A stretch of DNA of 45,929 nt from Pseudogracilibacillus sp. (GTDB taxonomy: Bacteria > Bacillota > Bacilli > Bacillales > Amphibacillaceae): positions 1-45,929 of the forward strand of contig JAPFDT010000029.1 in the NCBI GenBank assembly GCA_026169815.1, in the 5' to 3' direction. The notes beneath the pieces were generated by a model that was not told where the DNA came from, did no database searches, and saw only the letters and a list, made by a program, of their open reading frames with translations. The position numbers were made by a program, and so were the translations under genes. Below are positions 16,947-25,985 of the stretch, one piece after another. Positions within the stretch are counted from its first letter, which is position 1; the number at the start of each line of letters is the position of its first letter.

Positions 16947-17774
16947 TTATTTAGATGATTTTTCCGTCGCTACTTCATTATCATCATCTTCAATCCATTC
17001 ACTAAACCCACCAGCATAGAGTGCGACATTTTCATAACCGGCTTCTTTTAATGCTACGATGTTCACACATGCAGAATTACCTGAACCACAAGAAACGACT
17101 ATTTTCTCATCTGTAGGAATTTCTCTAAAGTGTTCTTGTAATACTGTTTGTTCTTTTATCGTTCCATCTTGATTCAATGTTTGCTTCATCTCAAAATTGA
17201 CTGCCCCAGGTATGTGACCAGCTTTTTTATATTTTGGTTCTTTTTTTCCACTAAATCGCTCGTACCCTCGAGAATCAATTAACGTTATAGTATCATCTTG
17301 TAAGTTTTGTTTGACGTCATTTATCGTCATTACTTTATCTAATTGGATATTAGCCTTGTAGTTTGTCGCTGACTTTCGCTCGATTGTAGTGGATGTTTCA
17401 TAATCATTATTTATCCACGTTTTGAAACCACCATTTAATATATAAGCTCGAACATGACCTAATGCATGTAAAGCAACCCATACCTTGGAAGCTGAGCGAT
17501 GATTTCCTTCATCATATAAAACAATCTTCGACTTTTCATCTATACCTAATGAACCTAATTTTTCTGCAAAAGTTTCAAGATCTGGTAAGAAGGCCGTGTC
17601 TCCTGTCACATCTTCTTTTACATCTAAGAAGATAGCTCTAGGTATATGACTAGCTTCATAAGCCGCTTTCCCACTATCAAAATCTTGATTTTTCCCACGA
17701 ACATCGATGATAATAAGGTCACTTTTTTCCTTCATCCATTGTGCTAATTTCTCAGGAGTAATAATAACGTTCAT
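16947..17774 (-). CDS. tandem-rhodanese sulfurtransferase, paralogue 2
   Basis: Thiosulfate/3-mercaptopyruvate sulfurtransferase family with two rhodanese domains (residues about 5-125 and 145-265). The C-terminal domain carries the active cysteine C229 in SCGSGNSAC; the N-terminal domain has Asp-Glu in that place and is inactive, as usual. Start ATG at 17774 (MNVIITPEKL) because AGGG lies six bases upstream; the upstream in-frame ATG at 17795 lies inside tag and lacks a ribosome site. It follows the tag stop by one base. A second paralogue is at 18353-19183. Substrate unknown. Confidence 0.88.
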   Translation of the reverse strand: MNVIITPEKLAQWMKEKSDLIIIDVRGKNQDFDSGKAAYEASHIPRAIFLDVKEDVTGDTAFLPDLETFAEKLGSLGIDEKSKIVLYDEGNHRSASKVWVALHALGHVRAYILNGGFKTWINNDYETSTTIERKSATNYKANIQLDKVMTINDVKQNLQDDTITLIDSRGYERFSGKKEPKYKKAGHIPGAVNFEMKQTLNQDGTIKEQTVLQEHFREIPTDEKIVVSCGSGNSACVNIVALKEAGYENVALYAGGFSEWIEDDDNEVATEKSSK

Positions 17775-17775
17775 C

Positions 17776-18351
17776 TTAATCCCTACTTTCATCATATAAG
17801 AAACATTGTTTCGTATGATCGTCGACGAGTCCTACAGCTTGCATAAAGGAATAACAAATAATTGGTCCAACAAATGTAAAGCCTCGTTTTTTCAATGCTT
17901 TACTTAGCTTAAGCGAATCATTTGTTTGCGCCGGTACTTCTTCGTCTGTTTGCCAATGATTATTGACTTGTTCTTTACCGAAGAACTGCCAAAGAAATTG
18001 ATGGAAGCTTCCATATTCAGCTTGTACCTTTAAAAAAGCCTGTGCATTATGTATCGTTGATTCAATTTTACGGCGATTTCTAATAATCCCTGCATTATTC
18101 ATGAGTTGTTCTACTTGTGCATCTGTAAAAACTGCGACTTTTTCGGGATCAAATTGAGTAAAAGCTTCTCGATAATGTTCGCGACGTTTTAATATCGTAA
18201 TCCAACTCAAGCCTGCTTGGGCTCCTTCTAAAGTAAGCATTTCAAACAAATACTGGTCGTCATGAAATCGTTGTAAATTTCCCCATTCTTCATCGTGATA
18301 CGTTTGATAAATTGGTTCGCTTGTCACCCAAGCACAACGCTTCACTTCCAT
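17776..18351 (-). CDS. tag: DNA-3-methyladenine glycosylase I
   Basis: Base-excision repair enzyme removing 3-methyladenine from alkylated DNA. At 191 residues it is full length, with the zinc-site features of Tag (RCAWVTSEP at the N-terminus; H and C near the C-terminus in VDDHTKQC) and the helix-hairpin-helix/substrate region LEGAQAGLSWITILKRREHYREAF. Start ATG at 18351 follows the upstream sulfurtransferase stop by one base. It is bracketed by two sulfurtransferase genes in one tight operon, a context that does not have an obvious explanation. Confidence 0.95.
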   Translation of the reverse strand: MEVKRCAWVTSEPIYQTYHDEEWGNLQRFHDDQYLFEMLTLEGAQAGLSWITILKRREHYREAFTQFDPEKVAVFTDAQVEQLMNNAGIIRNRRKIESTIHNAQAFLKVQAEYGSFHQFLWQFFGKEQVNNHWQTDEEVPAQTNDSLKLSKALKKRGFTFVGPIICYSFMQAVGLVDDHTKQCFLYDESRD

Positions 18352-18352
18352 A

Positions 18353-19183
18353 TCACTCTACACCTTGATGCACATCATTATTATCATAAGAAATCCAATC
18401 ACTAAAGCTACCTGGATACAATTTAACATTTGTAAATCCTGCACGTTTTAAAGCAACAATGTTTGGACAAGCCGATATGCCTGACCCACAAGAAACGATA
18501 ATTTCCTCTGCATCTTCTAATGCTGCAAATTGCTTTCTTAATGTTGCTTGATCTTTCCATACGTTATCTGAAGTTAAAACATCTTTCCAAAAGTAATTTT
18601 TCGCCCCTGGAATGTGTCCTGCTTTATGATATAATGGCTCGACCTTTCCTTGATAACGGTCAAAAGATCTTGAATCGATTAATACAGTTTTATTCCTATC
18701 TCGATCTTTTACTTCTTGCATTGTTACAATATAATTATATGCCGCTTTTGGAGTGAAAATAACAGAGGTCGCTTGTGGCAATTTATCTGTTACATCATTA
18801 CCATTATCTTGCCAAGCTTGTATACCCCCTTCTAAAATTCTCGTATCTTTATGTCCTAAGTCGTGTAATATCCACCAAGCTCTAGAAGCAAACGCTCCTG
18901 TACCATCATCATAAAAAACAACTGTACGTGTTTCATCGACACCGATATCACCTAATTTTTCAGCGAGTTTCTCAACTTCTGGCAAAGGATGTCTCCCACC
19001 GTGTTCTTTTTCTGGACTTGATAAATCCTCTTCCATATCTAAAAAGAATGCTCCCGGGATATGAGCAAGATCATATTGTTCTTTCCCGTAATGAGGTTTT
19101 GTAAGATGAGAACGAACATCAATAATAGTAATGTCATTACTTTGTTGGATGCTTTTTAATTCTTCTACTGTAATAATTGGCAT
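18353..19183 (-). CDS. tandem-rhodanese sulfurtransferase, paralogue 1
   Basis: Two rhodanese domains; C-terminal active cysteine C232 in VSCGSGISAC. The loop is closer to 3-mercaptopyruvate sulfurtransferase (CGSGVT) than to thiosulfate rhodanese (CRKGVT), but both local paralogues have Ser at the sixth position. Start ATG at 19183 (MPIITVEELK), since AAAGGAG lies ten bases upstream; the longer frame to 19210 includes that ribosome site. It is similar throughout to paralogue 2 (for example YHKAGHIPGA versus YKKAGHIPGA). First gene of the operon. Confidence 0.9.
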   Translation of the reverse strand: MPIITVEELKSIQQSNDITIIDVRSHLTKPHYGKEQYDLAHIPGAFFLDMEEDLSSPEKEHGGRHPLPEVEKLAEKLGDIGVDETRTVVFYDDGTGAFASRAWWILHDLGHKDTRILEGGIQAWQDNGNDVTDKLPQATSVIFTPKAAYNYIVTMQEVKDRDRNKTVLIDSRSFDRYQGKVEPLYHKAGHIPGAKNYFWKDVLTSDNVWKDQATLRKQFAALEDAEEIIVSCGSGISACPNIVALKRAGFTNVKLYPGSFSDWISYDNNDVHQGVE

Positions 19184-19204
19184 TCTATCGTTTCTCCTTT
19201 TATG

Positions 19205-19233
19205 TTGCACTTTCTACTATTTTACCATAACAT
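19205..19233 (+). promoter_or_regulatory. candidate pepT promoter
   Basis: TTGCAC (19205-19210), 17-base spacer, TAACAT (19228-19233). The -35 is good and the -10 moderate. It overlaps the divergent sulfurtransferase promoter region, where an extended TGGTAAAAT is visible on the minus strand. Confidence 0.4.
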
Positions 19234-19271
19234 TTTATCATAGAATCATTTTTTACGAGAGGATTTTTTAA

Positions 19272-20507
19272 ATGACACTACAAACCAAATTAAAAGAACG
19301 ACTCATTCGTTACGCGAAAGTAAATACACAATCTAATGCACTGTCAAAAACAGTTCCTACAACAGAAGGACAACTCACATTAGGTCGCATGCTCCTTGAT
19401 GAATTGAATGACATTGGCATGCAAGAAGTAACAATGGACGACAATGGCTATATTATGGCAACTTTACCTGCCAATACTACAAAAGACATCCCAACTATTG
19501 GGTTTCTAGCTCATTTAGATACTGCGACGGATTTTACTGGCGAAGATGTCCAGCCACAAGTATGGGAACAATACGATGGGAAAGACATGACACTCAACTC
19601 ATCACCTTCTGTCATGATGAAAACAGCAGAACATCCTGAACTAGCAAACTATATTGGCCATACATTAATTACAACAGATGGCACAACATTACTAGGTGCA
19701 GACAATAAAGCTGGTATCGCAGAAATTATGACAGCAATGGAATATCTCATAAATAATGATACGATTACTCATGGCGATATTCGCATTGCTTTTACACCGG
19801 ACGAAGAAATTGGACGTGGTCCTCATCACTTTGATGTTGATGCTTTTCGTGCTGATCTGGCTTATACAGTCGATGGTGGACCTCTTGGTGAATTACAGTA
19901 TGAAAGTTTCAATGCCGCAGCAGCTAATGTTACGATTCATGGAAATAACGTCCATCCAGGTACAGCAAAAGACAGTATGATTCATTCAACTAAAATCGCT
20001 TCTGAATTAATTCAAGCATTACCAAAACAAGAAGCACCTGAACATACAGAAGGTTACGAAGGTTTTTATCATTTGCTAGAGTTAACTGGTGATGTCGAAA
20101 AAACTGAGCTATCATATATTATTCGAGATTTTGACAAGGAAGACTTTGCGAAGCGAAAGGAAACCTTTCAAAACGTTATCGACAATTTACAACAAAAACA
20201 TTCTAAAGCTACTATAGAGTTAGATATGACAGACCAATATTATAATATGCGTGAAAAAATAGAACCAGTCAAAGAAGTAGTTGATATAGCTGAAAAGGCG
20301 ATGCAACAATTAGATATTACACCGATTATTGAACCAATTCGAGGAGGAACAGATGGCTCCCAAATATCTTATATGGGACTACCTACTCCCAATATTTTTA
20401 CAGGTGGTATGAACTTTCACGGAAAATTTGAGTTTATTTCTGTACAAGATATGGAAAAAGCCGTTCAAGTCATCATTCGTATATGTGAATTATTCGACGC
20501 AGAGTGA
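19272..20507 (+). CDS. pepT: peptidase T (tripeptide aminopeptidase)
   Basis: M20-family dinuclear zinc aminopeptidase that removes the N-terminal residue of tripeptides in the cytoplasm. Metal ligands and catalytic residues appear in [22 protein letters not shown] and [15 protein letters not shown]; the C-terminal metal block is [25 protein letters not shown]. At 411 residues it is full length. GAGAGGA lies nine bases before the ATG. It is followed after 39 bases by the carboxypeptidase gene, likely co-transcribed. Confidence 0.95.
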   Translation: MTLQTKLKERLIRYAKVNTQSNALSKTVPTTEGQLTLGRMLLDELNDIGMQEVTMDDNGYIMATLPANTTKDIPTIGFLAHLDTATDFTGEDVQPQVWEQYDGKDMTLNSSPSVMMKTAEHPELANYIGHTLITTDGTTLLGADNKAGIAEIMTAMEYLINNDTITHGDIRIAFTPDEEIGRGPHHFDVDAFRADLAYTVDGGPLGELQYESFNAAAANVTIHGNNVHPGTAKDSMIHSTKIASELIQALPKQEAPEHTEGYEGFYHLLELTGDVEKTELSYIIRDFDKEDFAKRKETFQNVIDNLQQKHSKATIELDMTDQYYNMREKIEPVKEVVDIAEKAMQQLDITPIIEPIRGGTDGSQISYMGLPTPNIFTGGMNFHGKFEFISVQDMEKAVQVIIRICELFDAE

Positions 20508-20546
20508 TATGTCACAAAAGATCATTAAAGCGTAGGAGGTAAAACA

Positions 20547-21503
20547 ATGAAGATAAAAGTAATAATTGTTACCTTACTAACTTTATTTTTAATTGGTTGT
20601 AGTGTTGATAATATAAAACAATACATACCAATGCTTACAAAAACTGATGATACTTTACAAAAGCTAGATAGTGGAAAAGCTGTCGTTCAATTACAAGAAG
20701 AACTTATCTCATTAGGATATCCAATTGAAGCAACGGGTGAATATGATGAAAATACAGTTTGGGCAGTAACTGATTTACAATTAGAAGAAGATGCAATATA
20801 CGTAAATGGCATATATAACGATAGTGTTCAATACATCATAGAGCAAGGACTGGCAAAAAAGTTTATTGTACAATCACCTTATTATGTACCTAAACCTGAA
20901 CAGCCCGATGTTTATACAGCTATAATTGAAAATCCTTATGAAATATTATCTGTAGTTAACAAAGAATTTGCTTTACCTAGTGATTATCAACCCTTAGATT
21001 TAAAAGTGCCAAACGTTCGTTTTCCATTTGAAGAAGATCTTCCACAAAAGCAACTAAGAAAAGAAGCCGCGGAAGCTTTAGAAAATTTGTTTGCCCATGC
21101 CGAGAATGATGGGCTTCATCTGTTTGCTCAATCAGGATTCCGTTCTTTTGAGCGACAAGAGCAAATTTTCACTGCATTTGCTGAACAAGATGGTGAAGAA
21201 GCGGCAAATAAATATAGCGCAAGACCTGGTGAAAGTGAACATCAAACAGGTCTAGTTATGGACATTACTTCTGAATCTGTTAACTTTCAATTAACGACTG
21301 AATTTGGGGATACAGAAGAAGGCATATGGGTAGCTAAACACGCACATGAATATGGTTTTGTCGTTCGTTACCCTAAAGGAAAAGAATCTATTACACAATA
21401 TGATTACGAACCATGGCACCTTCGCTATGTAGGGACAAAAGCAGCTACAGAAATGAAAAATAATAACGAAACATTAGAAGAATATTTATCCGTTACAAAA
21501 TAA
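20547..21503 (+). CDS. VanY-like D-Ala-D-Ala or L,D-carboxypeptidase lipoprotein with peptidoglycan-binding domain
   Basis: Predicted surface lipoprotein (signal peptide, lipobox LIGC, Cys18) of 318 residues. Residues about 40-100 resemble a PG_binding_1 domain (LQEELISLGYPIEATGEYDENTVWAVTDLQ). The C-terminal VanY/peptidase M15 domain has SGFRSFERQ, the zinc motif SARPGESEHQTGLVMDI and the second zinc/catalytic block EPWHLRYVG. It trims peptide stems of peptidoglycan. Whether it is a D,D- or L,D-enzyme cannot be decided by eye. AGGAGG is well placed; the gene ends at a strong hairpin (21514-21565). Confidence 0.88.
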   Translation: MKIKVIIVTLLTLFLIGCSVDNIKQYIPMLTKTDDTLQKLDSGKAVVQLQEELISLGYPIEATGEYDENTVWAVTDLQLEEDAIYVNGIYNDSVQYIIEQGLAKKFIVQSPYYVPKPEQPDVYTAIIENPYEILSVVNKEFALPSDYQPLDLKVPNVRFPFEEDLPQKQLRKEAAEALENLFAHAENDGLHLFAQSGFRSFERQEQIFTAFAEQDGEEAANKYSARPGESEHQTGLVMDITSESVNFQLTTEFGDTEEGIWVAKHAHEYGFVVRYPKGKESITQYDYEPWHLRYVGTKAATEMKNNNETLEEYLSVTK

Positions 21504-21513
21504 AACCATATAA

Positions 21514-21572
21514 AAACTAGCCGTCATTAAGTTTCGCAAACGATAATCTTAATGACGGCTAGTTTAATTTTT
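21514..21572. terminator. bidirectional terminator between convergent genes
   Basis: An 18-bp perfect stem (21514-21531 with 21548-21565; AAACTAGCCGTCATTAAG) has T-rich sequence on both sides. It serves the carboxypeptidase gene on the plus strand and the DUF2269 gene on the minus strand. Confidence 0.9.
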
Positions 21573-21582
21573 GGCTATCCTA

Positions 21583-22047
21583 TTAAAATGGCTTTAAAAT
21601 CATTAGTAAAATAATGAAAAGGAAGAACACATTTGTTAAGTGCTCATACAAATATAAACGCTTTGACAAATCAAAATATATTTGTGGAATAGCAGCTTTA
21701 TCATTCTCTTCTTCATATTCCTCTAAAAATTGATTAATTGGTTTAGCTTCTTTCCTCAATAATAAGGGACTTGCGGCTAATGCGAGTATGTAAAGGATAA
21801 AACTAACGATATACCAACCTTGTTTAAATAAGTACGGATTAATTAATCCCATAATAATACCCGTTACAAGTAATAATGTTCCACCAATCATTACGAAAAT
21901 ATGAATTTGCTTCCTTAATTTATAACCATGTCGTAATTCCGCCATATTTGTTGCTTTCATGACAATATAAGTCAAAACAAATCCCGGCCCTAAACCGACT
22001 ATAGCTGAAAGTATATGGATAATTACAAGAATCTCATAAAATGTCAT
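21583..22047 (-). CDS. DUF2269-family membrane protein
   Basis: A 154-residue integral membrane protein with four helices (about residues 5-27, 50-70, 78-97 and 130-152). A conserved His near residue 11 in the first helix (IIHILSAIVGLG) is typical of DUF2269 and related heme/copper-associated membrane families. Function unknown. CGGAGG precedes the ATG. Monocistronic; shares the terminator at 21514-21565. Confidence 0.75.
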   Translation of the reverse strand: MTFYEILVIIHILSAIVGLGPGFVLTYIVMKATNMAELRHGYKLRKQIHIFVMIGGTLLLVTGIIMGLINPYLFKQGWYIVSFILYILALAASPLLLRKEAKPINQFLEEYEEENDKAAIPQIYFDLSKRLYLYEHLTNVFFLFIILLMILKPF

Positions 22048-22132
22048 TATAAAAAAACCTCCGAATCGTTTCTAGTGTACACTTTATATATACACAATTG
22101 CAACAAACGGAGGTGTGACATTGCTCACTTAT

Positions 22133-23023
22133 TTATGATAGTTTTCCGACATATTTATCTAAAATAACATCAATACTTTCTCCGTATGATTCACCAAATA
22201 AATTTAAATGTGCTAATAAATAATACAATTGATATAGTGGCTTGATATCTTCATAATCTTCTCGTAACGGATAGCTCTCTTGATAAGCTTGGTAAAACTT
22301 AGTTGGCAATCCACCGAATAACTCCGTGTAAGCTAACTCAAAGTGACGATCTCCATAAAGGAATGATGGGTCAACTATAAACGGCTCTCCACCTGGTCCT
22401 ACAATCCAATTACCAGAATATAAATCACCGTGTAAATGAGATGGCTCTACAAAACTCGGAATCCATTTTCCAAGATTCTCTAATAAAGATTCTAATTGTT
22501 TTTGTCTTTCGCCAAAAATATACCCTTTTTCTACTCCGATATCGAGTTGATTTTTCAACCGTTTATCTCGGTAATATTCTAACCAATTTGCATTTAATTC
22601 ATTCGGTTGTGGTAATAAACCGATATAAGAATCATCTTGCAGGCCATGCATTCTGCCAAAGCATTGATGCATTTTCGCTAATTTATGACCAAATATCTCT
22701 TCTGTTTTATCATTCTTCTTACCTTCTATCCACGTAAGCATTAAAAATGCATTTCCTGGTTGGTCTGAATAAGATAAATAGTTTGGAACAGAAATCGTTT
22801 TCGTTTCTTTAATGCGGCGCAGTCCTAATGCTTCACTGCGGAAAAAACCCTTCGGTGAATTCGCATGGAACTTCATAAAAAATTCCGCATCAATCGTTTG
22901 CACATAAAATGCTTCATTAATTGAACCACCAAAAATTCTTTTCATCGTCTGAATCCCTGAATAATCGCGTCCATTTTCCAATCCGATTTGAGCTAACTTC
23001 ATCATATTCTCCATACTACTCAT
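22133..23023 (-). CDS. fructosamine/ketosamine-3-kinase family protein
   Basis: A 296-residue kinase-fold protein of the fructosamine-3-kinase family, which phosphorylates sugar adducts on amines so that they fall apart (deglycation). Nucleotide-binding part: GGSINEAFYVQT and FFMKFHAN. Catalytic loop: HLHGDLYSGNW; metal motif: IVDPSFLYGDRHFELAYTELFGG. The ATG at 23023 overlaps the deaminase stop by eight bases (ATGAGTAG), so the two are translationally coupled. The substrate in bacteria is mostly unknown. Confidence 0.88.
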   Translation of the reverse strand: MSSMENMMKLAQIGLENGRDYSGIQTMKRIFGGSINEAFYVQTIDAEFFMKFHANSPKGFFRSEALGLRRIKETKTISVPNYLSYSDQPGNAFLMLTWIEGKKNDKTEEIFGHKLAKMHQCFGRMHGLQDDSYIGLLPQPNELNANWLEYYRDKRLKNQLDIGVEKGYIFGERQKQLESLLENLGKWIPSFVEPSHLHGDLYSGNWIVGPGGEPFIVDPSFLYGDRHFELAYTELFGGLPTKFYQAYQESYPLREDYEDIKPLYQLYYLLAHLNLFGESYGESIDVILDKYVGKLS

Positions 23024-23477
23024 GTTGATTACTCTCTTTCCATAACTTCATTGGATCTTCCTGAGTTTGCTCTAGTGGCATTTGTTTCATCACGAGCATA
23101 CGATTTTCAGGAGGATTTTTTAAATCATTATATAATTTTTGCGATATGCCTAAACCAATCTCTGCTGCATCCTCAAGTGATGCACTATAATAGACATCTT
23201 CAATTCCAGAATAAACCATAGATGTAAAGCACATCGGACAAGGTTCGCCGCTTGCATACATCGTAAAGCCTGATAAGTCATGGGTTTGTAATTTCTCTTG
23301 TGCTTTTCTTACTGCAATAAGCTCAGCATGACCACTTATGTCATATTGCTTATGCAATTCATTTACACCTTCTGCAATAATGTTGCCGTCTTTTACTAAG
23401 ACTGCACCGAAAGGACGTCCGCCTTCACCTACATTATCTACAGCAAGTTGGACCGCTCTTTTCATAAACTGATCCAT
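23016..23477 (-). CDS. guanine-deaminase-like nucleoside/base deaminase
   Basis: Cytidine-deaminase-fold zinc hydrolase resembling Bacillus GuaD (about 153 residues; shared FMKRAVQLA, PFGAV.VKDG, C-terminal segment). Zinc ligands: H50 with catalytic E52 in HAE, and C80/C83 in EPCPMC. Start ATG at 23477 (MDQFMKRAV), seven bases after GGGGG; longer frames to TTG 23495 or ATG 23483 would include or abut that ribosome site. The base deaminated is uncertain. Its tight coupling to a fructosamine-kinase-like gene suggests a shared cleanup pathway, but this is inference. Confidence 0.85.
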   Translation of the reverse strand: MDQFMKRAVQLAVDNVGEGGRPFGAVLVKDGNIIAEGVNELHKQYDISGHAELIAVRKAQEKLQTHDLSGFTMYASGEPCPMCFTSMVYSGIEDVYYSASLEDAAEIGLGISQKLYNDLKNPPENRMLVMKQMPLEQTQEDPMKLWKESNQHE

Positions 23478-23588
23478 TTCCATACCCCCTAACAATCTAC
23501 GCTACTTCTATCTTAATACAATTTTAGTACAAGTTCCATTTTTATATAATGAAATGAATAGATTGTTAGATTTTATTAATAAATTCAA

Positions 23589-24605
23589 TTATTCATAGTA
23601 AATTTTCATGTCGCCTTGTTTAATCCAACCAATTGATTTTAATATATTGGCAAAAATTAAACTAATAATTGCTGGTGCTATAACATGAATCATTAACACT
23701 GCCCAAAATACTGACATTGTAAAACCCATCGTTTCAAATGCCATAATTTGTCCTACTAAACCACTTGTCCCCATCCCTGCTCCTTCCGTATTATTAACCA
23801 TTTTGAGCCATACTGTTCCTATTGGAGCTAATACGATACTCGCAATCGTCGGCGGAATCATGATGGCTGGATTTTTAATAATATTTGGCACTTGTAACAT
23901 CGACGTTCCAATTGCTTGTGCTAAAAATCCACCAACCCCGTTTTCACGATAACTTTGCGTAGCAAATCCAACCATTTGTGCCGAACACCCGATAACTGCC
24001 GCTCCTGCTGCTAGCCCATCAAGTGACAACATAATCGCAATCGCAACACTAGAAATTGGTGCCGTTAAAGCCCATCCCATCAACACTGCAACAATAATCC
24101 CCATAACAAATGGATGTTGTGTTGTTGACCAATTAATAATTTCTCCAAACCAAAGCATAAAAGTATTAATAGGAATTCCAATAAACTTCCCTGTGAAAAA
24201 TCCGACAAAGATCGTCATAAATGGAGTAACGATAATATCAACATTCGTCAATTTATAAAATAACTTTCCTACTTCTGTCGCAAATAAAACGGCAACATAA
24301 CTAGCAGCTGGACCGCCTAACTCTGCACCAAAAGCTCCTGCAAACAATGCCGAAAATAAAACAAGTGGCGGTGCTTTTAAACCATAAGCAATCGCAACAC
24401 CTATTGCACCCCCCATTATTTTCGGATCCATCGCAAACTGACCCATTTCCACAAAAGAATTGATACCTAACTGATCCCCTATCGTCTTAATAATAAGTCC
24501 GATAATTAATGATGAAAATAAACCTAATGCCATATAACTTAAAGCAGTAATAATATACTCTCTTGCCGATAATGAAATTCCTTTTTTCTGTAAATATGCT
24601 ACCAC
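23589..24605 (-). CDS. PTS EIIC-like membrane protein (PTS_EIIC_2 family), orphan
   Basis: A 338-residue membrane protein with about nine or ten helices, of the family annotated as phosphotransferase system EIIC type 2. Conserved-looking blocks are MDPKIMGGAIGVAIAYGLKAPPLVLFSA and VGFATQSYRENGVGGF. No EIIA, EIIB or sugar enzyme is nearby, and whether family members transport sugar at all is unproven. Start GTG at 24605 with AGAGGG upstream; the next in-frame GTG (24602) is also possible. Confidence 0.78.
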   Translation of the reverse strand: MVAYLQKKGISLSAREYIITALSYMALGLFSSLIIGLIIKTIGDQLGINSFVEMGQFAMDPKIMGGAIGVAIAYGLKAPPLVLFSALFAGAFGAELGGPAASYVAVLFATEVGKLFYKLTNVDIIVTPFMTIFVGFFTGKFIGIPINTFMLWFGEIINWSTTQHPFVMGIIVAVLMGWALTAPISSVAIAIMLSLDGLAAGAAVIGCSAQMVGFATQSYRENGVGGFLAQAIGTSMLQVPNIIKNPAIMIPPTIASIVLAPIGTVWLKMVNNTEGAGMGTSGLVGQIMAFETMGFTMSVFWAVLMIHVIAPAIISLIFANILKSIGWIKQGDMKIYYE

Positions 24606-24784
24606 ACTTTCCCTCTCCCTTTAAAAGTCTTTACTTTGGTAAACAGGTGTCTTGTCAATGATAAGACGATACTAAGAACTTTTGCAACTTTTATGTTATA
24701 TAAAAAAAGAATTCATTCATTTTGCTTAATAATCTAATATTCGATATACTTTATAAGGCTAGCATTTTATTGGAGGTCGTATAA

Positions 24785-25336
24785 ATGAGTGTTTTAAATA
24801 AATCAGCTCTAGCAAAAACGATTAAAGAGCGACGTGCAGTAAAAAAAGGATATACAGATAAAAAAGTAGAGGAATCTACTGTTCGTGAATTGCTAAATCA
24901 CGCTATTTGGGCTCCAACTCATGGGATGAGACAGCCTTGGCGTTTTATTTTTGTAGATGAAGAGGCTTTACCTACTTTTGCAAAGAAAGTAGCTGCAACA
25001 TATGAAGAAGACATGCAACAAAATCGCGAAGATTATTTAAATGAACCTAACGCCATTTTAGTTGTAACGATGGAAGAACCTGAAATGAAAAAACAATGGG
25101 AAGAAAACTACGGCGCTGTCGCTAGTATGATTCAAAACTTCTGGTTACTTGCATGGGAACTTGACTTAGGAGTCGTTTGGAAGACAAATCCACATATTTA
25201 CGATCCAAAGGTAGAAGAGATTTTAGATTTACATGACAATGAAAAAATAGTCGGCTTTATCCATTTAGGTTATTTTGAAAAACAACCTATCAAAAAAGAC
25301 CGCGTTTCAGTCGATGATAAATTTTCTACATTTTAA
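24785..25336 (+). CDS. nitroreductase family protein
   Basis: A 183-residue FMN-dependent nitroreductase-fold protein. The FMN-binding start is IKERRAVKKGYTDKKV (Arg cluster), then HAIWAPTHGMRQPWRF and a C-terminal GFIHLGYFEK. This small subgroup (YfhC/YdjA-like) reduces nitro compounds or other electron acceptors with NAD(P)H; the physiological substrate is unknown. TGGAGG precedes the ATG. Monocistronic with its own terminator. Confidence 0.88.
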   Translation: MSVLNKSALAKTIKERRAVKKGYTDKKVEESTVRELLNHAIWAPTHGMRQPWRFIFVDEEALPTFAKKVAATYEEDMQQNREDYLNEPNAILVVTMEEPEMKKQWEENYGAVASMIQNFWLLAWELDLGVVWKTNPHIYDPKVEEILDLHDNEKIVGFIHLGYFEKQPIKKDRVSVDDKFSTF

Positions 25337-25346
25337 GGATAATATC

Positions 25347-25381
25347 ACTCTGAGAAGAATAAAACTTCTCAGAGTTTTTTA
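25347..25381 (+). terminator. intrinsic terminator after the nitroreductase gene
   Basis: ACTCTGAGAAG (25347-25357) and CTTCTCAGAGT (25365-25375) form an 11-bp perfect stem followed directly by TTTTTTA. Confidence 0.93.
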
Positions 25382-25481
25382 TTTGCAGTAAACGTAAACT
25401 GTGAAGTAACCATCTTCATGCAAAACATTGCACTTTCTATTGGACTGAAAAAGATTTGATTGTTATTCAATAATTAGAGTA

Positions 25482-25669
25482 TAACCACCGCAGTCCGAAT
25501 ATATTCCGCTTTCCGCGGGCGAGTATCAAGTCTCGAAGCTCAGGACGTGCAAATGCAGGCTTTGTCACAGGACGTGACGTTCTTTGCCTGCCTCAGGCTT
25601 ACGCCTTGCGGGGTCTTGATAGACTCTTACTTCCCGCAGGAGTCTACATATATTCGGACTGCTTTGTAT
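25482..25669. repeat. palindromic intergenic element, copy 5 (188 bp, inverted copy of 478-665)
   Basis: Terminal inverted repeats GCAGTCCGAATATAT at 25490-25504 and its complement at 25648-25662, identical to copy 2. Reverse-complemented, it aligns over the full length with copy 2 with about a dozen mismatches, including the outer flanks ATACAAA and GGTGGTTA. An open frame across it (25547-25738) is a by-product of the repeat. Confidence 0.88.
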
Positions 25670-25807
25670 TTACTGTTTACAGTTTTATTGGTTAACAACA
25701 TTTTTTCAGTGACTTTGCTTCGTTGCCTTTATATTTAATTAAAAATATTATACTTAGCTTTATAATACTTTTAAAAAATATAACGTAATTCAATGATTAA
25801 AAATTTA

Positions 25808-25985
25808 GCGGAGGAATAACACGGAGACTCCTGCGGGTCGACTAAAACCGGTCACGTCCTGTGACCAACATCGACACTTGCACATCGTGTACTTCGGAAT
25901 GCAACAACCGAAAATCCCCGAAGAAACGGGCTTTGTTTCTGAGGAAATTGAGGTGTTGCCCGCGGAAAGCGTAGTGTTATTCCGC
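25808..25985. repeat. palindromic intergenic element, copy 6 (178 bp)
   Basis: Ends GCGGAGGAATAACAC (25808-25822) and GTGTTATTCCGC (25974-25985) are self-complementary but unlike those of other copies. Inside are the core GGAGACTCCTGCGGG and GCCCGCGGAAAGCG, the segment CGAAAATCC, and a central hairpin AGAAAC/GTTTCT. It lies 138 bp after copy 5. Downstream, CGCAGTTTCCGTCTAC (26041-26056) repeats the motif next to copy 2. Confidence 0.82.

Noticed and set aside
17775-17795. Longer start for the second sulfurtransferase
   Set aside because: The ATG at 17795 is inside tag without a ribosome site; the ATG at 17774 is well placed.
177-25985. CRISPR array
   Set aside because: The repeats are dispersed, palindromic and irregularly spaced, with no short direct repeats separated by uniform spacers and no cas genes.
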